A stretch of 64,000 nucleotides of DNA from Erysipelotrichaceae bacterium. GTDB taxonomy: Bacteria; Bacillota_I; Bacilli_A; Erysipelotrichales; Erysipelotrichaceae. Positions 8,137-17,571 of the stretch are shown here, one piece after another (the stretch's first letter is position 1; each line of letters begins with the position of its first letter). The position numbers and the translations under genes were made by a program. The stretch spans positions 62,001 to 126,000 of the forward strand of contig JAFRKA010000003.1 of assembly GCA_017432005.1 (NCBI GenBank). Reading direction: 5' to 3'. A model generated the notes under the pieces. That model did not search any database. It was not told the DNA's origin and worked only from the letters and a program-made list of their open reading frames with translations.

Positions 8137-10002
8137 TTACAATTCAAAAACGTTCGCTTCGTATGGTCTCAGGTGATCGGCATAATTCGAATAATTGGAA
8201 CTTACCAGCTTGTGATCCATTTTAAACGGATATTTTCTGTCTTTATCGGTCAGGTTCATAATGATCAGAAACTTTCTGTCGTCTTTCTGGCGGAAGTAGG
8301 CAAAGATGTCCTTGTTCGTCTTTATCTTTTTGAAGGATCCGTATACCAGGGCTTCGTTTTCTTTGCGCAGCCTGATCATTTTCTTGTAGAAGTTAAGTAC
8401 TGAATCTTCGTCCTGCTCTTCGCTTCTCACGTTGATCGTTTTATAGTTGGGGTTCACATTTATCCAAGGCATCCCTGATGTGAAGCCGGCATTTTCTTCG
8501 TCTGTCCACTGAACAGGCGTTCTCGCGTGATCGCGTGTTCCATAGAGCCCTCTTTTAAGGATCTCTTTTTCTCTCATGCCTTCCCTGCGTCTGTCTTTGG
8601 CATAATTTAGCATCTCTATATCTCTGTATTCATCAGCCGATGTGAACGGATAGTTAGTCATTCCAATCTCATCGCCCTGATAGATGTAAGGCGTTCCTTT
8701 CAGCGTCATCTGCATCGTCACCAGGAGTTTGTTTATGACGTCGGAATAGGTGTTGCTGTGATCGATCTTGGAACACATCCGCGGATTGTCATGGTTGTTG
8801 AAGAAGACGGTCGGCCAGCAGCGATCAGAATATCTGGTCTGCCAGCGCACCAGTTCCGGTACCATCTTTCGCAGATCAAAGTCATAAGCGTCATATCTTA
8901 TCTTTCCCGGGTTCTCAAGGTGATCGAAAGAGAAGAGCTGAGACAGCTCACGGCGATCGTCGCCCGTGATCATCCTTGACATCATCAGACCGTTGCCCGG
9001 ACATTCACCTACCGTATAGGCATCGTGAGGAGCGATACATCTTTCATTGAATTCACGAAGATATTCATCCAGGTGCGGTCCGTGGAAGTAGTGTTCGATC
9101 CCGGTGAAGGAGATCAGCTTTCCGATCGTCTCGTTTCCGTCAGGCAAACCTTCGCTCTTGGAGATATAGGAGACCACATCGAGACGGAATCCGTCTGCGC
9201 CTTTATCCAGCCACCAGTTGGCGATATCATACATCTCGTTTCTGAGTTCGGGGTTGTCCCAGTTGAGATCCATCTGTTTGTCACAGAACAGATGCAGTGC
9301 GTATTTCTTTTTTTCCTCAAAATAACGCCAGGCGCTTCCGGAGAAGAAAGAGGTCCAGTTGTTCAGTTCGTCTTTCCAGAAATAGTAGTCTGTATATTTC
9401 TCGTCACCTGCCAAAGCTTTCCGGAACCACTCATGCTCATCGGAGCTGTGATTCATGACCAGATCGATGATGAGTTTCAGATCCCTTCTGTGACATTCGG
9501 CTATCAGCTGATCGACATCTTCCATCGTTCCGAATTCTTTCATGATCTTTTTGTAATCACGGATGTCGTAGCCGTTGTCGGCGTTTGGCGAATCATAAAA
9601 AGGACAGCACCAGATGGCGTCGACACCGAGCGATTTTATATGATCCAGTTTTTCGATGATACCTCTGATGTCGCCTATTCCATCACCATTTGAATCACAG
9701 AATGAACGCGGATAGATCTCATAAAAGACCGCTTCTTTCCACCAAGCTCTACTGATCTCTCCGGCTTCTTCGTTTGTTTCTTCCGGCATCGAATTGAGCA
9801 GCTGAAGCAGTGCGTCGATCGCCGAGTCATCGATCTTAACCAGCGATAGCTTCTTCAGTGAACCGATCTTCAAAAGGCCCAGAGGCGTTTCTTCGATAAG
9901 TGCTTCATCCAATCCGAGCGAATAAAAAAGCCTGGCGATGACGTCGTGTCCGGACGGCGTTTTCATCACATCTTTCAGTCTGCTTGATCTGCTGACGTTC
10001 AT
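8137..10002 (-). CDS. GH13 alpha-glucosidase (oligo-1,6-glucosidase type) with N-terminal helical extension
   Basis: Cytoplasmic hydrolase of 621 residues, about 65 longer than typical oligo-1,6-glucosidases. The GH13 domain starts near residue 86 with WWKEAVFYEIYPRSF. The conserved regions are DLVMNHSS (I), GFRLDVVSYI with nucleophile Asp275 (II), VGECPG with acid Glu333 (III), FFNNHDNPR with Asp405 (IV) and QMDLNW (V). Region V and the absence of a signal peptide point to short alpha-1,6 or alpha-1,4 glucosides as substrates. Residues 1-75 are a separate helical segment (DVMKTPSGHDVIARL, then SLKKLSL) that resembles short helical domains attached to some clostridial esterases and glycosidases. 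CAGGAGA precedes the ATG. Divergent from the GH36 gene, with about 90 bp shared upstream. Confidence 0.9.
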   Translation of the reverse strand: MNVSRSSRLKDVMKTPSGHDVIARLFYSLGLDEALIEETPLGLLKIGSLKKLSLVKIDDSAIDALLQLLNSMPEETNEEAGEISRAWWKEAVFYEIYPRSFCDSNGDGIGDIRGIIEKLDHIKSLGVDAIWCCPFYDSPNADNGYDIRDYKKIMKEFGTMEDVDQLIAECHRRDLKLIIDLVMNHSSDEHEWFRKALAGDEKYTDYYFWKDELNNWTSFFSGSAWRYFEEKKKYALHLFCDKQMDLNWDNPELRNEMYDIANWWLDKGADGFRLDVVSYISKSEGLPDGNETIGKLISFTGIEHYFHGPHLDEYLREFNERCIAPHDAYTVGECPGNGLMMSRMITGDDRRELSQLFSFDHLENPGKIRYDAYDFDLRKMVPELVRWQTRYSDRCWPTVFFNNHDNPRMCSKIDHSNTYSDVINKLLVTMQMTLKGTPYIYQGDEIGMTNYPFTSADEYRDIEMLNYAKDRRREGMREKEILKRGLYGTRDHARTPVQWTDEENAGFTSGMPWINVNPNYKTINVRSEEQDEDSVLNFYKKMIRLRKENEALVYGSFKKIKTNKDIFAYFRQKDDRKFLIIMNLTDKDRKYPFKMDHKLVSSNYSNYADHLRPYEANVFEL

Positions 10003-10092
10003 TGATATGTTCTCCTGTATTATGTTTTTATTTTAGCTTATATTTAGCTCGGCTGATTTGTTAAAATTGAATATAGAAAAGAAGGTTTTATT

Positions 10093-12393
10093 ATGGCCAT
10101 TGAATTCAAGAATAATATATTTTTGTTGAGCACCGCAGATACATCCTATATGTTCCGTGTCGACCGCTATAAACATCTGGAACACCTTCATTACGGTGAC
10201 AGGGTGAGGATCGAAGATGGTGATGCACTTGGTCTGAAAAGAAAAATCATGAACGGCGACACGGTCCTGTATAACGAAAAGGACGATGTTTATTCGCTGG
10301 ACAATATGCCGCTTGAATACGGCAGCTACGGAGTCGGAGATTTCAAGGAGCCTTCGATCGAGATCGAAAACAACGGTTCCTTCACCTGTGATTTTCTCTA
10401 TGATTCCCACGAAATAAAAAACGAAGATATAAAGATAAAAGATCTGCCTTCTTCATATGGCTGTGAAGAGACGCTGATCGTGCATCTGAAGGATAGAGTC
10501 AACAGGCTTTCTCTGGATCTTTATTATGCGGTATATCCGGACGAGAACGTCATCAGCCGACGCGTCGTGCTGATCAACGAATCGGATTCTGATTATGTCC
10601 TTCATAAACTGATGTCTTATTCACTGGATCTGTTGGAAAACAATCTGACCCTGATGGATTTCTTCGGTGCCTGGGACAAGGAGACACACCTCAATATTCG
10701 TAATCTGAATATGGGTACCTATACCATCGGTTCAAGAGTCGGTTTTGCCTCTGCCAAAAACAATCCGGGTTTTATCGTCAGAAAGAGGAATACCGGCGAA
10801 AATCACGGCAAGGCCTGGGGTTTCAACCTGGTCTATTCCGGTAACCACTATTCCAGCATCAGTAAATACGAATATGGGATCCATCGCATCCAGGGCGGTA
10901 TCTCGCCGGAGAGGTTCTCTTATGATCTGAAGGCCGGTGCTTCTTTTGAAACACCAGAAGCCATTATGACTTATGCGAACGACGGTCTCAATCATCTCTC
11001 ACAGAACTTCCACGATTTCATCAACGAACACATCGTCAGGTCGAGATGGAAGAAGAAAGAAAGACCGGTCCTGATCAATTCCTGGGAAGGTTTCGCTTTT
11101 GATTTCAAGAAAGACGATCTGGTAAAGAAACTGGCGAAGAATGCCGTTAAGCTCGGTATCGAGCTCTTCGTGCTGGATGATGGCTGGTTCGGACGCCGTG
11201 ACAGCGATAAGCGCGGCCTGGGCGATTATGACTGCAACCTCAAGAAGATCCCGGGTGGCATTTCTGTATTAAGCGAAGAGATCCATGAACTGGGAATGCT
11301 GTTTGGCATCTGGGTAGAACCGGAAGCCATCAACACCGATTCGGCTCTCTATGAAAAACATCCGGAATATGCCTTACATGAAGAAGGACGTCCGATGCTG
11401 TTTGGCAGAAACGAACTGCTGATGGATCTGACTAATCCGGAAGTCAGAGATTATATCGTTGATAACGTTTCTAAACTGATCGATGATAACGCTGTCGACT
11501 ACATCAAATGGGATATGAACCGCATGATGAACGGCGTCAGCGGGGTCTACAGCCACGAATATATCAAGGGACTTTATGATGTCCTGGAGCGGATCTTTAT
11601 CCCTCGTCCGCAGGTCTTGTTTGAATCCTGCAGTTCCGGAGGCAACCGCTTCGATCTGGGAATGCTCTGTTATTCGCCGCAGATCTGGGCTTCTGATGAT
11701 ACCGATCCGATCGAGAGACTGGATATCCAGAAAGGTCTCACTTATCTCTATCCGCTTTCAACGATCGGTGCTCATGTTTCGGCTTCACCGCACATGCATA
11801 CGCTGAGAAGCACACCGCTGGAGACTCGTTTCAACGTTTCGGCTTACGGGTGTCTCGGCTATGAACTGGATCTGTCCTTATTGAGTTCGCTTGAAAAATT
11901 TGAAGTGGAGAAACAGACCGCCTGGTACAAAAAACACCGCCAGACTTTCCAGTTCGGTCGTTTCTATCGCTTTGATGAAGAAGATCAGTATGAAATGTGG
12001 GAGGTCCTCGGTGAAAACGGTGCTCTTGTCACCAAGTATCGCCGCATGGTCCATGCGGTCCCGCCATTCGATAAACTGTATGCGGAAGGCCTTGAAAGCG
12101 ACAGACTCTACAGCGTCTCTTCCAAACCTTATCTGCACAATCTGAAGATGTTTGGCAACCTGATCAATTTTGTCTCGCCGGTCAAACTCAACGCCGACGG
12201 CAGGGTCGTAGACTTCATCAGTAAATTCAAAGGTATGGAAGCTTCCATCCAGGAATACAAGGCTTCCGGTGCCGCACTTAAAAACGGCATCTGTCTCAAC
12301 AGCCTCTTCCAGAGCTCCGGTTACAACGATAATATCCGTATCCCGCTGGACTACGGTTCTGATATGTATGAAATCAAGGAGATAAAAGAATGA
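10093..12393 (+). CDS. GH36 alpha-galactosidase
   Basis: Hydrolyses terminal alpha-galactose from raffinose-family oligosaccharides or melibiose. It has 766 residues, with no signal peptide, so it acts on imported sugar. The N-terminal beta-supersandwich (about 1-310) leads into a TIM barrel. LFVLDDGWFGRRD is the substrate-binding strand. YIKWDMNR holds the nucleophile Asp474. SCSSGGNRFDLGML and WASDDTDPIERL (acid Asp near 535) follow, all hallmarks of GH36. GAAGG lies ten bases before the ATG. The stop overlaps the start of the downstream symporter (ATGA), so uptake and hydrolysis are coupled. No sugar-responsive regulator lies nearby. Confidence 0.93.
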   Translation: MAIEFKNNIFLLSTADTSYMFRVDRYKHLEHLHYGDRVRIEDGDALGLKRKIMNGDTVLYNEKDDVYSLDNMPLEYGSYGVGDFKEPSIEIENNGSFTCDFLYDSHEIKNEDIKIKDLPSSYGCEETLIVHLKDRVNRLSLDLYYAVYPDENVISRRVVLINESDSDYVLHKLMSYSLDLLENNLTLMDFFGAWDKETHLNIRNLNMGTYTIGSRVGFASAKNNPGFIVRKRNTGENHGKAWGFNLVYSGNHYSSISKYEYGIHRIQGGISPERFSYDLKAGASFETPEAIMTYANDGLNHLSQNFHDFINEHIVRSRWKKKERPVLINSWEGFAFDFKKDDLVKKLAKNAVKLGIELFVLDDGWFGRRDSDKRGLGDYDCNLKKIPGGISVLSEEIHELGMLFGIWVEPEAINTDSALYEKHPEYALHEEGRPMLFGRNELLMDLTNPEVRDYIVDNVSKLIDDNAVDYIKWDMNRMMNGVSGVYSHEYIKGLYDVLERIFIPRPQVLFESCSSGGNRFDLGMLCYSPQIWASDDTDPIERLDIQKGLTYLYPLSTIGAHVSASPHMHTLRSTPLETRFNVSAYGCLGYELDLSLLSSLEKFEVEKQTAWYKKHRQTFQFGRFYRFDEEDQYEMWEVLGENGALVTKYRRMVHAVPPFDKLYAEGLESDRLYSVSSKPYLHNLKMFGNLINFVSPVKLNADGRVVDFISKFKGMEASIQEYKASGAALKNGICLNSLFQSSGYNDNIRIPLDYGSDMYEIKEIKE

Positions 12394-13748
12394 CTCAACA
12401 AAAGAAAAACAAATATTTCTTCGGTCTGGGAACTGTCGGCAGAGATATGTTCTATGCGTTTGAATCGAACGCCATGATCTACTTCCTCTCCAACATCCTG
12501 CACCTGCCGCTTACGACTTTCGCAATGGTCTCACTGGTCCTGACGATCCTGCGTGTCTTCGACGCACTCAACGATCCGATCACCGGCCTCATCATCGATA
12601 ACGTCCGTTCGCCCTGGGGCAAATACAAACCGCCGATGCTGGTGGGGTGCCTGCTGGCTGTCGTCTTCTATCTGATCATGTTTGCGGACTTCGGTTTTAC
12701 CGACATCCGTTTCGTACTGATCTTCAGTGTGGCCTATATCCTCTGGGATATCAGCTACGGCATCAACGATATCGCCTACTGGTCGATGATGACTTCTCTT
12801 TCTCTTGATCAGAAAGAAAGAGAAAGCATCGGTGCCTTCGCAAGGATCTGTGCCAACATCGGTATGTTCATCGTCATGATCGGTTATCCTGCCTTTACCG
12901 AAATGCTCGGCGGAGGAGAAAAAGGTTACTTCCTGCTGGCGGTCGTCTGTTCAGTCATGATGATCCTCTTCCAGCTGTTCACGATCATCGGCGTCAAGGA
13001 AAACAAGGAACAGTTCGTTGAAGAAGAGAAGACTTCCATTAAAGACATGTTCGGCGTACTGTTCAAAAACGATCAGCTGATGTGGGTAACTCTTTCGATG
13101 GCGTTGTTCACGGTCGGCTATATTTCTACGACGAGCTTTGCGCTCTACTACATGCAGTATATCTACGGTGATATCGACAAGTATGCGATCCTCGCGGCTG
13201 CCTGCGGTGTCGCACAGCTGCTGGCGCTGATCATCTTCCCGTATGTTTCAAAACTCTTCAAGAGAAAGACAATGTATGGTATCTCGACGGCGATCGTCGT
13301 CATCGGTTATGTCCTGTTCTTCTTTGCGGACAAGTCGCTGATCATGATCGCGGTCGCCGCTGTCATCATCTTTATCGGTGAAGCGTTCATACAGCTGCTG
13401 ATGCTGATGTTCCTGGCTGACACGATCGAATACGGTCAGTGGAAACTGGGCAAGCGCAACGACTCCATCACCTTCTCGATCCAGCCGCTCATCAACAAGA
13501 TCGGCGGAGCCTTTGCGACCGGTATCGTTTCAATAACGCTGATGATCACCGGTATCAAGCAGGGCGATGTCGCTGCAACCAAGATCGATGATGTAGGTAA
13601 GCTGCTGTTTAAAAACTCGATGCTGATAGCGCCGCTGATCCTGATCGCGATCGGTTATTATATCTATATAAAGAAGTTTGAACTTGATGAGGAAAGATAT
13701 TCGCAGATCGTTGAAGAACTCAAGCAGAGAGGCGATATCAGAGAGTAA
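12390..13748 (+). CDS. GPH-family (MelB-like) sugar:cation symporter
   Basis: Membrane transporter of 452 residues with about 12 hydrophobic helices, the usual GPH/MFS_2 length. Family marks are DALNDPITGLIIDN in the second helix region (the Asp residues bind the coupling cation and sugar), WDISYGINDIAYWSM, and the later DTIEYGQWKLGKRND and SIQPLINKIGGAFATG. Translationally coupled to the GH36 alpha-galactosidase gene, so melibiose or another alpha-galactoside is the likely substrate. A bidirectional terminator follows. Confidence 0.9.
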   Translation: MTQQKKNKYFFGLGTVGRDMFYAFESNAMIYFLSNILHLPLTTFAMVSLVLTILRVFDALNDPITGLIIDNVRSPWGKYKPPMLVGCLLAVVFYLIMFADFGFTDIRFVLIFSVAYILWDISYGINDIAYWSMMTSLSLDQKERESIGAFARICANIGMFIVMIGYPAFTEMLGGGEKGYFLLAVVCSVMMILFQLFTIIGVKENKEQFVEEEKTSIKDMFGVLFKNDQLMWVTLSMALFTVGYISTTSFALYYMQYIYGDIDKYAILAAACGVAQLLALIIFPYVSKLFKRKTMYGISTAIVVIGYVLFFFADKSLIMIAVAAVIIFIGEAFIQLLMLMFLADTIEYGQWKLGKRNDSITFSIQPLINKIGGAFATGIVSITLMITGIKQGDVAATKIDDVGKLLFKNSMLIAPLILIAIGYYIYIKKFELDEERYSQIVEELKQRGDIRE

Positions 13749-13759
13749 CTTAATACACA

Positions 13760-13784
13760 AAGAATCCACCAACGGTGGATTCTT
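13760..13784. terminator. Bidirectional terminator between convergent operons
   Basis: Perfect 11-bp stem AAGAATCCACC / GGTGGATTCTT with loop AAC. A T-rich tail lies to the right and an A-rich flank to the left. It sits 12 bases after the symporter stop and touches the stop of the convergent GyrI-like gene. Confidence 0.75.
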
Positions 13785-14415
13785 ATTTCTTTCTGATCGG
13801 GTGCCTTATCAGCGTCTTGAGTTTTTCCGATGCCGTCTTTCTGGCATCACTCAGATAGATCTCGTGGTGCAGACGCTTGTCTGTAATATCCGGAACATAA
13901 CCTTCCTGCAGTGCGTATTCGTGCATCAGAGAAACAGTAGCCGGTTCGTCATCGTATGATCCGTTGTGCATACACTGGACGCACAGACCTTCGTCGTAAG
14001 TGAAGAATTCGATTTTTGAGAAATCCTTTTTCTTTTTCTTTGTGGCCTCTTCCTTCGCCCACTCAAGGTCTTCCCTGGTCACGAAATCGGGCAGCCTTAT
14101 CACTGATATCCATCTGAAATTTTCTTTGTGTGCATAGTCGATACCTTCTTTGCCTTCCTGCCACCAGAAGCCTTCAAGCGGCGGTACGACATAGTCGAAG
14201 AACCCTTCGATCCTGTGATCAGATTTCTTGCTCATCTTGATCGTGTAGGCGATTCCATATAACAGACCGATCGCCTGCTGATATTCGCCGCCTTCCTGAT
14301 TCGGGTCGCCCTGACCGCGGACTGCAACATAATTCATGACCGGTACCGTTACGATATCCGGTTTGTTTTTCGGCAGGTAAAATTCTTTATATTCTTTCTT
14401 GAAATCAAACGCCAT
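13783..14415 (-). CDS. GyrI-like small-molecule-binding domain protein
   Basis: Cytoplasmic protein of 210 residues that resembles stand-alone GyrI-like (SOUL/GyrI superfamily) proteins. The supporting segments are the early PVMNYVAVRGQGDPN, the central EGFFDYVVPPLEGFWWQ, and VCVQCMHNGSYDDEPATVSLMHEY-type strand-helix order near 155-185 (read here as LCVQCMHNGSYDDEP). Members bind planar compounds through aromatic residues and some hydrolyse or sequester toxins. GAGGT precedes the ATG. It is the third gene of a Nudix, phosphatase, GyrI-like operon, which fits small-molecule detoxification or house-cleaning, though no substrate is shown. Confidence 0.75.
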   Translation of the reverse strand: MAFDFKKEYKEFYLPKNKPDIVTVPVMNYVAVRGQGDPNQEGGEYQQAIGLLYGIAYTIKMSKKSDHRIEGFFDYVVPPLEGFWWQEGKEGIDYAHKENFRWISVIRLPDFVTREDLEWAKEEATKKKKKDFSKIEFFTYDEGLCVQCMHNGSYDDEPATVSLMHEYALQEGYVPDITDKRLHHEIYLSDARKTASEKLKTLIRHPIRKK

Positions 14416-14433
14416 TGTTTACCTCTAGTTCTT

Positions 14434-15168
14434 TCAGATCAGAACTTTCTTTCTGAAAGCTTTTATCTTTTCTTTATCTATCTTGAGGACATTATTGATA
14501 TAATTCTCACCCATGGACCTGAAGGCTGCTTCCAGATATCTCTCATCGGCGATGAAGGCCTGGTAATAGCTTTTAGCCGTTTCTTCATCCATCTCTTTTC
14601 TGATCTGCTCATAGAATTGTTTGGCTCTTGGGATGTTGGTGGTGTTGGTCTCCAGGTAATCTTCTTTGATCTTCTCGTATTCAACATCCAGCGCCAGCAG
14701 CACCAGTGCCGTCACCATGCCACAGCGGTCTTTTCCTTCGCTGCAGTGCCAGAGCAGCGCCTTTTCTTCAAAATCGTTATCCATTATATGTTCCATGATT
14801 CTTCTGAAGTTATCTATCTGTTCTTCTTTTTTCATCATGTCTTCATACAGACGCATCATGTCGGGCATCTGATGAGCTTCGCGTTCCTCGTGAGTGATGC
14901 CGTCCATAAAGCTTGTGATCACCGGCAAAGAGATGTATCCGATCTTTCCGCAGTTGTCAGGTGCCTCTTCTATTTCTTCGTGTGTCCTGAGATCGATGAT
15001 CTCTCTTAAGCGGTACCCGTCATAAAGAAGATCGAGGTCGCTGTCATCGGCAAAAGATAACTGAGCGGAGCGGATCAGACACTTGTCTTTGATCGTCTTT
15101 CCTTCTCTGTTTGTTATGCCGCCAAGGTCGCGGATGTTTCTGATGCTATCAAGTCTGATGATTCCCAT
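14434..15168 (-). CDS. Tyrosine-protein phosphatase family (Y_phosphatase3)
   Basis: Cytoplasmic phosphatase of 244 residues. The P-loop HCSEGKDRCG holds nucleophile Cys142 and Arg148, matching the C-x5-R signature and the GKDR variant of the bacterial Y_phosphatase3 group, which act on phosphotyrosine or phosphoinositides. The N-terminal NIRDLGGI and LIRSAQLS segments, then IIDLRTHEEIEE with the general-acid region, are also typical. The ATG directly follows the stop codon of the Nudix gene (TAAATG), and AGGTGG inside the Nudix 3' end serves as ribosome binding site, so the two are coupled. Confidence 0.85.
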   Translation of the reverse strand: MGIIRLDSIRNIRDLGGITNREGKTIKDKCLIRSAQLSFADDSDLDLLYDGYRLREIIDLRTHEEIEEAPDNCGKIGYISLPVITSFMDGITHEEREAHQMPDMMRLYEDMMKKEEQIDNFRRIMEHIMDNDFEEKALLWHCSEGKDRCGMVTALVLLALDVEYEKIKEDYLETNTTNIPRAKQFYEQIRKEMDEETAKSYYQAFIADERYLEAAFRSMGENYINNVLKIDKEKIKAFRKKVLI

Positions 15169-15621
15169 TTATACCACCTTTGAGCGCCACTTGCCGTTGT
15201 CGTTGTAATAGATGATCTCGCTGAGCTCGTCGCTCTCCATTACTTTCAGTATCCTCTTGAGATCCAGTGAGAGTTTATATTTATCAAGGTCTGCTCTTTT
15301 GATCCAGAAAACTTCTCCTTCAGCTGAAGAACGCAGCTTTCCGGAGAATTTATCCGTTTTATAATACAGCATCAGATACCGGTCCTCATCTTTTGTTTTG
15401 AACTCCTCTATACCACACAGAAAAGGCTTCCTGATCTTCAGTCCGGTCTCTTCTTTTACCTCTCTGATGACGGCGTCGTTGAAGTTCTCGTTCTTCTCCA
15501 CGTGACCTCCGGGGAAGGTAAGTCCGGGCCAGTCTTTCTTCTTTCGGTCGACTACCAGGATCATATCGTCTTTATAGACCAGGCAGATATTGGTAATGAT
15601 GCAGTTTTCTGTTCTTTTCAT
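15169..15621 (-). CDS. Nudix hydrolase (MutT/8-oxo-dGTPase-like)
   Basis: Cytoplasmic pyrophosphohydrolase of 150 residues. The Nudix box is complete: GGHVEKNENF, then the REVKEETGL helix with the Mg-binding Glu residues. The N-terminal strand TNICLVYKDDMILVVDRK and the GLTFPGG turn are typical of MutT-like enzymes that clean damaged nucleotides. AAAGG sits directly before the ATG. It is the first gene of the leftward three-gene operon and its promoter borders the origin, so it is transcribed away from oriC with replication. Confidence 0.85.
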   Translation of the reverse strand: MKRTENCIITNICLVYKDDMILVVDRKKKDWPGLTFPGGHVEKNENFNDAVIREVKEETGLKIRKPFLCGIEEFKTKDEDRYLMLYYKTDKFSGKLRSSAEGEVFWIKRADLDKYKLSLDLKRILKVMESDELSEIIYYNDNGKWRSKVV

Positions 15622-16085
15622 ACCTTTATGATATATGAAATATGCGGTTTTTTACTATATTATTAATTGTTGATAAATTTTGCTGTATAATATTGAAAAC
15701 GTTCGGAAAAACAGAATATTTAAATTGCGTTTTATACATCTTTTTCCACATCCACAATTTGAGGTTTTCAACACGGTGTTGAAAAGTGGAAAAATACTTA
15801 AAACCCTTTAAAATAAGGCTTAAAATGCTATGTTTTATCTACATTGACGTGTGGAAAATATATGACTTTACACATTTTTCAACTGTGGATTTCGTTGTGG
15901 ATAATGTTTACACAAAGAATCCACATTTTTATTTTGTGGAAAAATGTGGAAAACTCATAAAAACAGCGTAATAAAAGCCTTGTATAAATACTCTCGTTGT
16001 GGATTGTGGAAAACTTTCAAAATTTTCATAAAAAATTGTGGAAAAATGGTGTTATTATAGTCTTACCCTCTTCGGGTACAGTACC
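15622..16085. other. oriC: Chromosomal origin (oriC), DnaA-box cluster upstream of dnaA
   Basis: A 464-bp AT-rich gene-free block holding DnaA-box-like 9-mers. Those reading TTTTCCACA or close on the plus strand are at 15742-15750 and 15917-15925. Those reading TGTGGAAAA or TGTGGATnn are at 15850, 15884, 15896, 15935, 15945, 15998, 16005 and 16037 (each 9 bp). The one at 15896-15904, TGTGGATAA, is the exact consensus. Weaker copies lie at 15748 and 15786. Most face the same way as each other, and the pairs at 15935/15945 and 15884/15896 are 10-12 bp apart, about one helical turn. Genes leave this block in both directions. With the dnaA-dnaN gap it forms a bipartite origin of the Bacillus type. 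Confidence 0.9.
16050..16058 (+). promoter_or_regulatory. Candidate dnaA promoter with overlapping DnaA box
   Basis: TGTTATTAT is an extended -10 element. A DnaA box (TGTGGAAAA, 16037-16045) lies in the -35/spacer region just upstream, a layout expected for DnaA autorepression. Transcription would start near 16065, leaving about 20 nt before ATG. That leader has no Shine-Dalgarno sequence and contains a small ACCC/GGGT hairpin. Confidence 0.45.
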
Positions 16086-17435
16086 ATGACAACCATAGAT
16101 TTCTACTTAAATGATAAGTGGTCTCAGACCCTTAAAATTATTGCTAAATCCGGTCAGATTCCGGAATCCGTGCTTCCTTATTTTGATTCAAAACTGATAT
16201 CATTATCCGATTCTGAAGCAGTGGTTTCGGTTCCGAATTTTATTAATTATGCAATAATGTCGCAGAATCAGGAAGTCATTCAGAACTGTCTTGAAGAAGT
16301 ATTAGGTAAAAGACTGGATGTAAGGGTCGTTCAGCAGGAAGAATTGAATAAAATCTCTTTGCCAGACGAGTCCTTCAAAAACGATTTTCTTTCCCGTGAG
16401 ATCGACCCTAACCAGACTTTTGCAAACTTTGTCGTCGGCAGGTCCAATGCGCAGGCTCAGGTCGCTTCCATGACCTGTGCTTCAAATCTCGGCATCGTGT
16501 TCAATCCTTTATTTATATACGGAAATTCCGGATTGGGAAAGACGCACCTGCTCAACGCCATAGGCAATCACGTTAAGATGCTTTACCCTGACAAGAAGAT
16601 CGGCTTTATCAGCGGTCTGGAATTTGTCGAGGGCGTTCATAAAGCTTCAGTTGAAAACCGCTTTGATGAATTCAAGGAAGTTTTCCAGAACCTCGATCTT
16701 TTGCTGGTCGATGATGTTCAGTTCATTGCCAACAAACCAAAGACTCATGAACTTTTCTTCACGGTCTTCAATGAACTTGTAAACAACCGCAAGCAGATCT
16801 GTATCACTTCTGACCGCACTCCAAGCGAGATCAGAGGACTGGAAGACAGGATCATCTCCCGTTTCAATCAGGGTCTCAACGTCAATATCGAAGCTCCGGA
16901 ATACGAGACTTCCATCAATATCCTGAAGATGAAGATCGCCAACAACTCTTCGCCTAATCAGCCGGATGTAGATGATGAAGTACTTAATTATCTGGCTACC
17001 AACTTCTCTCAGGATGTCAGAAGTCTGGAAGGTGCGGTAAACAGGCTGCTGTTCTATTCTATCAATTTCCCGATCGATAACGATCGTGATCATATTTCAC
17101 TGAAACTCTGTATCGAGGCCTTTAAGGACCAGATCAGAGACGGTCGAAATGAATTGGCTATTTCAACGGTACGAAAGGCGGTATGTGATTACTACAACCT
17201 CACTAAACAACAAATCACATCCGCCAACCGTACCAAGAACATTTCCAGTGCCCGCCAGATCGCGATGTATCTTTGCCGTAAACTTTTGGATGCAACATAT
17301 GATGATATAGGCAGAGAATTCGGTGGACGTGACCACTCGACGGTCATGAATGCCTGTGACAATGTTGAAAAGAAAATCAAGACGGATCCCCTCTATCTCA
17401 AAGCTATAAATGAGATCGAGACCCGTATCAGATAA
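16086..17435 (+). CDS. dnaA: Chromosomal replication initiator protein DnaA
   Basis: AAA+ initiator of 449 residues that binds DnaA boxes and melts the origin. Domain I (about 1-85) is the helicase-loading interaction domain, and a short linker follows. Domain III has Walker A GNSGLGKT (146-153), Walker [10 protein letters not shown], and sensor regions ITSDRTP and [12 protein letters not shown] with the arginine finger. Domain IV ends with the DNA-binding signature [22 protein letters not shown] 16086 was chosen because it gives the family's N-terminus; an in-frame GTG at 16038 would add 16 unlikely residues inside a DnaA box. No clear ribosome binding site is visible. Flanked on both sides by DnaA boxes. 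Confidence 0.97.
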   Translation: MTTIDFYLNDKWSQTLKIIAKSGQIPESVLPYFDSKLISLSDSEAVVSVPNFINYAIMSQNQEVIQNCLEEVLGKRLDVRVVQQEELNKISLPDESFKNDFLSREIDPNQTFANFVVGRSNAQAQVASMTCASNLGIVFNPLFIYGNSGLGKTHLLNAIGNHVKMLYPDKKIGFISGLEFVEGVHKASVENRFDEFKEVFQNLDLLLVDDVQFIANKPKTHELFFTVFNELVNNRKQICITSDRTPSEIRGLEDRIISRFNQGLNVNIEAPEYETSINILKMKIANNSSPNQPDVDDEVLNYLATNFSQDVRSLEGAVNRLLFYSINFPIDNDRDHISLKLCIEAFKDQIRDGRNELAISTVRKAVCDYYNLTKQQITSANRTKNISSARQIAMYLCRKLLDATYDDIGREFGGRDHSTVMNACDNVEKKIKTDPLYLKAINEIETRIR

Positions 17436-17571
17436 CAATCAATCAACTTTAATCTCAACATCTAAAATGTTAAAATTATAGTATAAATAAAGGGTTTTTA
17501 AGAGTTTTCCACAATTATCAACAAATTAATAGTAGTAACCTTAAAAATCTAAATATAAAAAGGAGTCGCGT
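17436..17571. other. dnaA-dnaN intergenic origin element: DnaA boxes and DnaA-trio unwinding site
   Basis: DnaA boxes TTTTCCACA (17505-17513) and TTATCAACA (17515-17523) are followed after three bases by TAATAGTAGTAA (17527-17538), which reads as four 3-mers TAA-TAG-TAG-TAA. This matches the DnaA-trio pattern known next to the boxes at the Bacillus subtilis unwinding element. An AT-rich run continues to the dnaN ribosome binding site (AGGAG, 17561). This is the likely site of strand opening. Confidence 0.65.

Noticed and set aside
16038..16085. GTG start that would lengthen DnaA by 16 residues
   Set aside because: It lies inside a DnaA box, has no ribosome binding site, and the extra residues do not match DnaA N-termini. 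ATG 16086 gives the normal protein.
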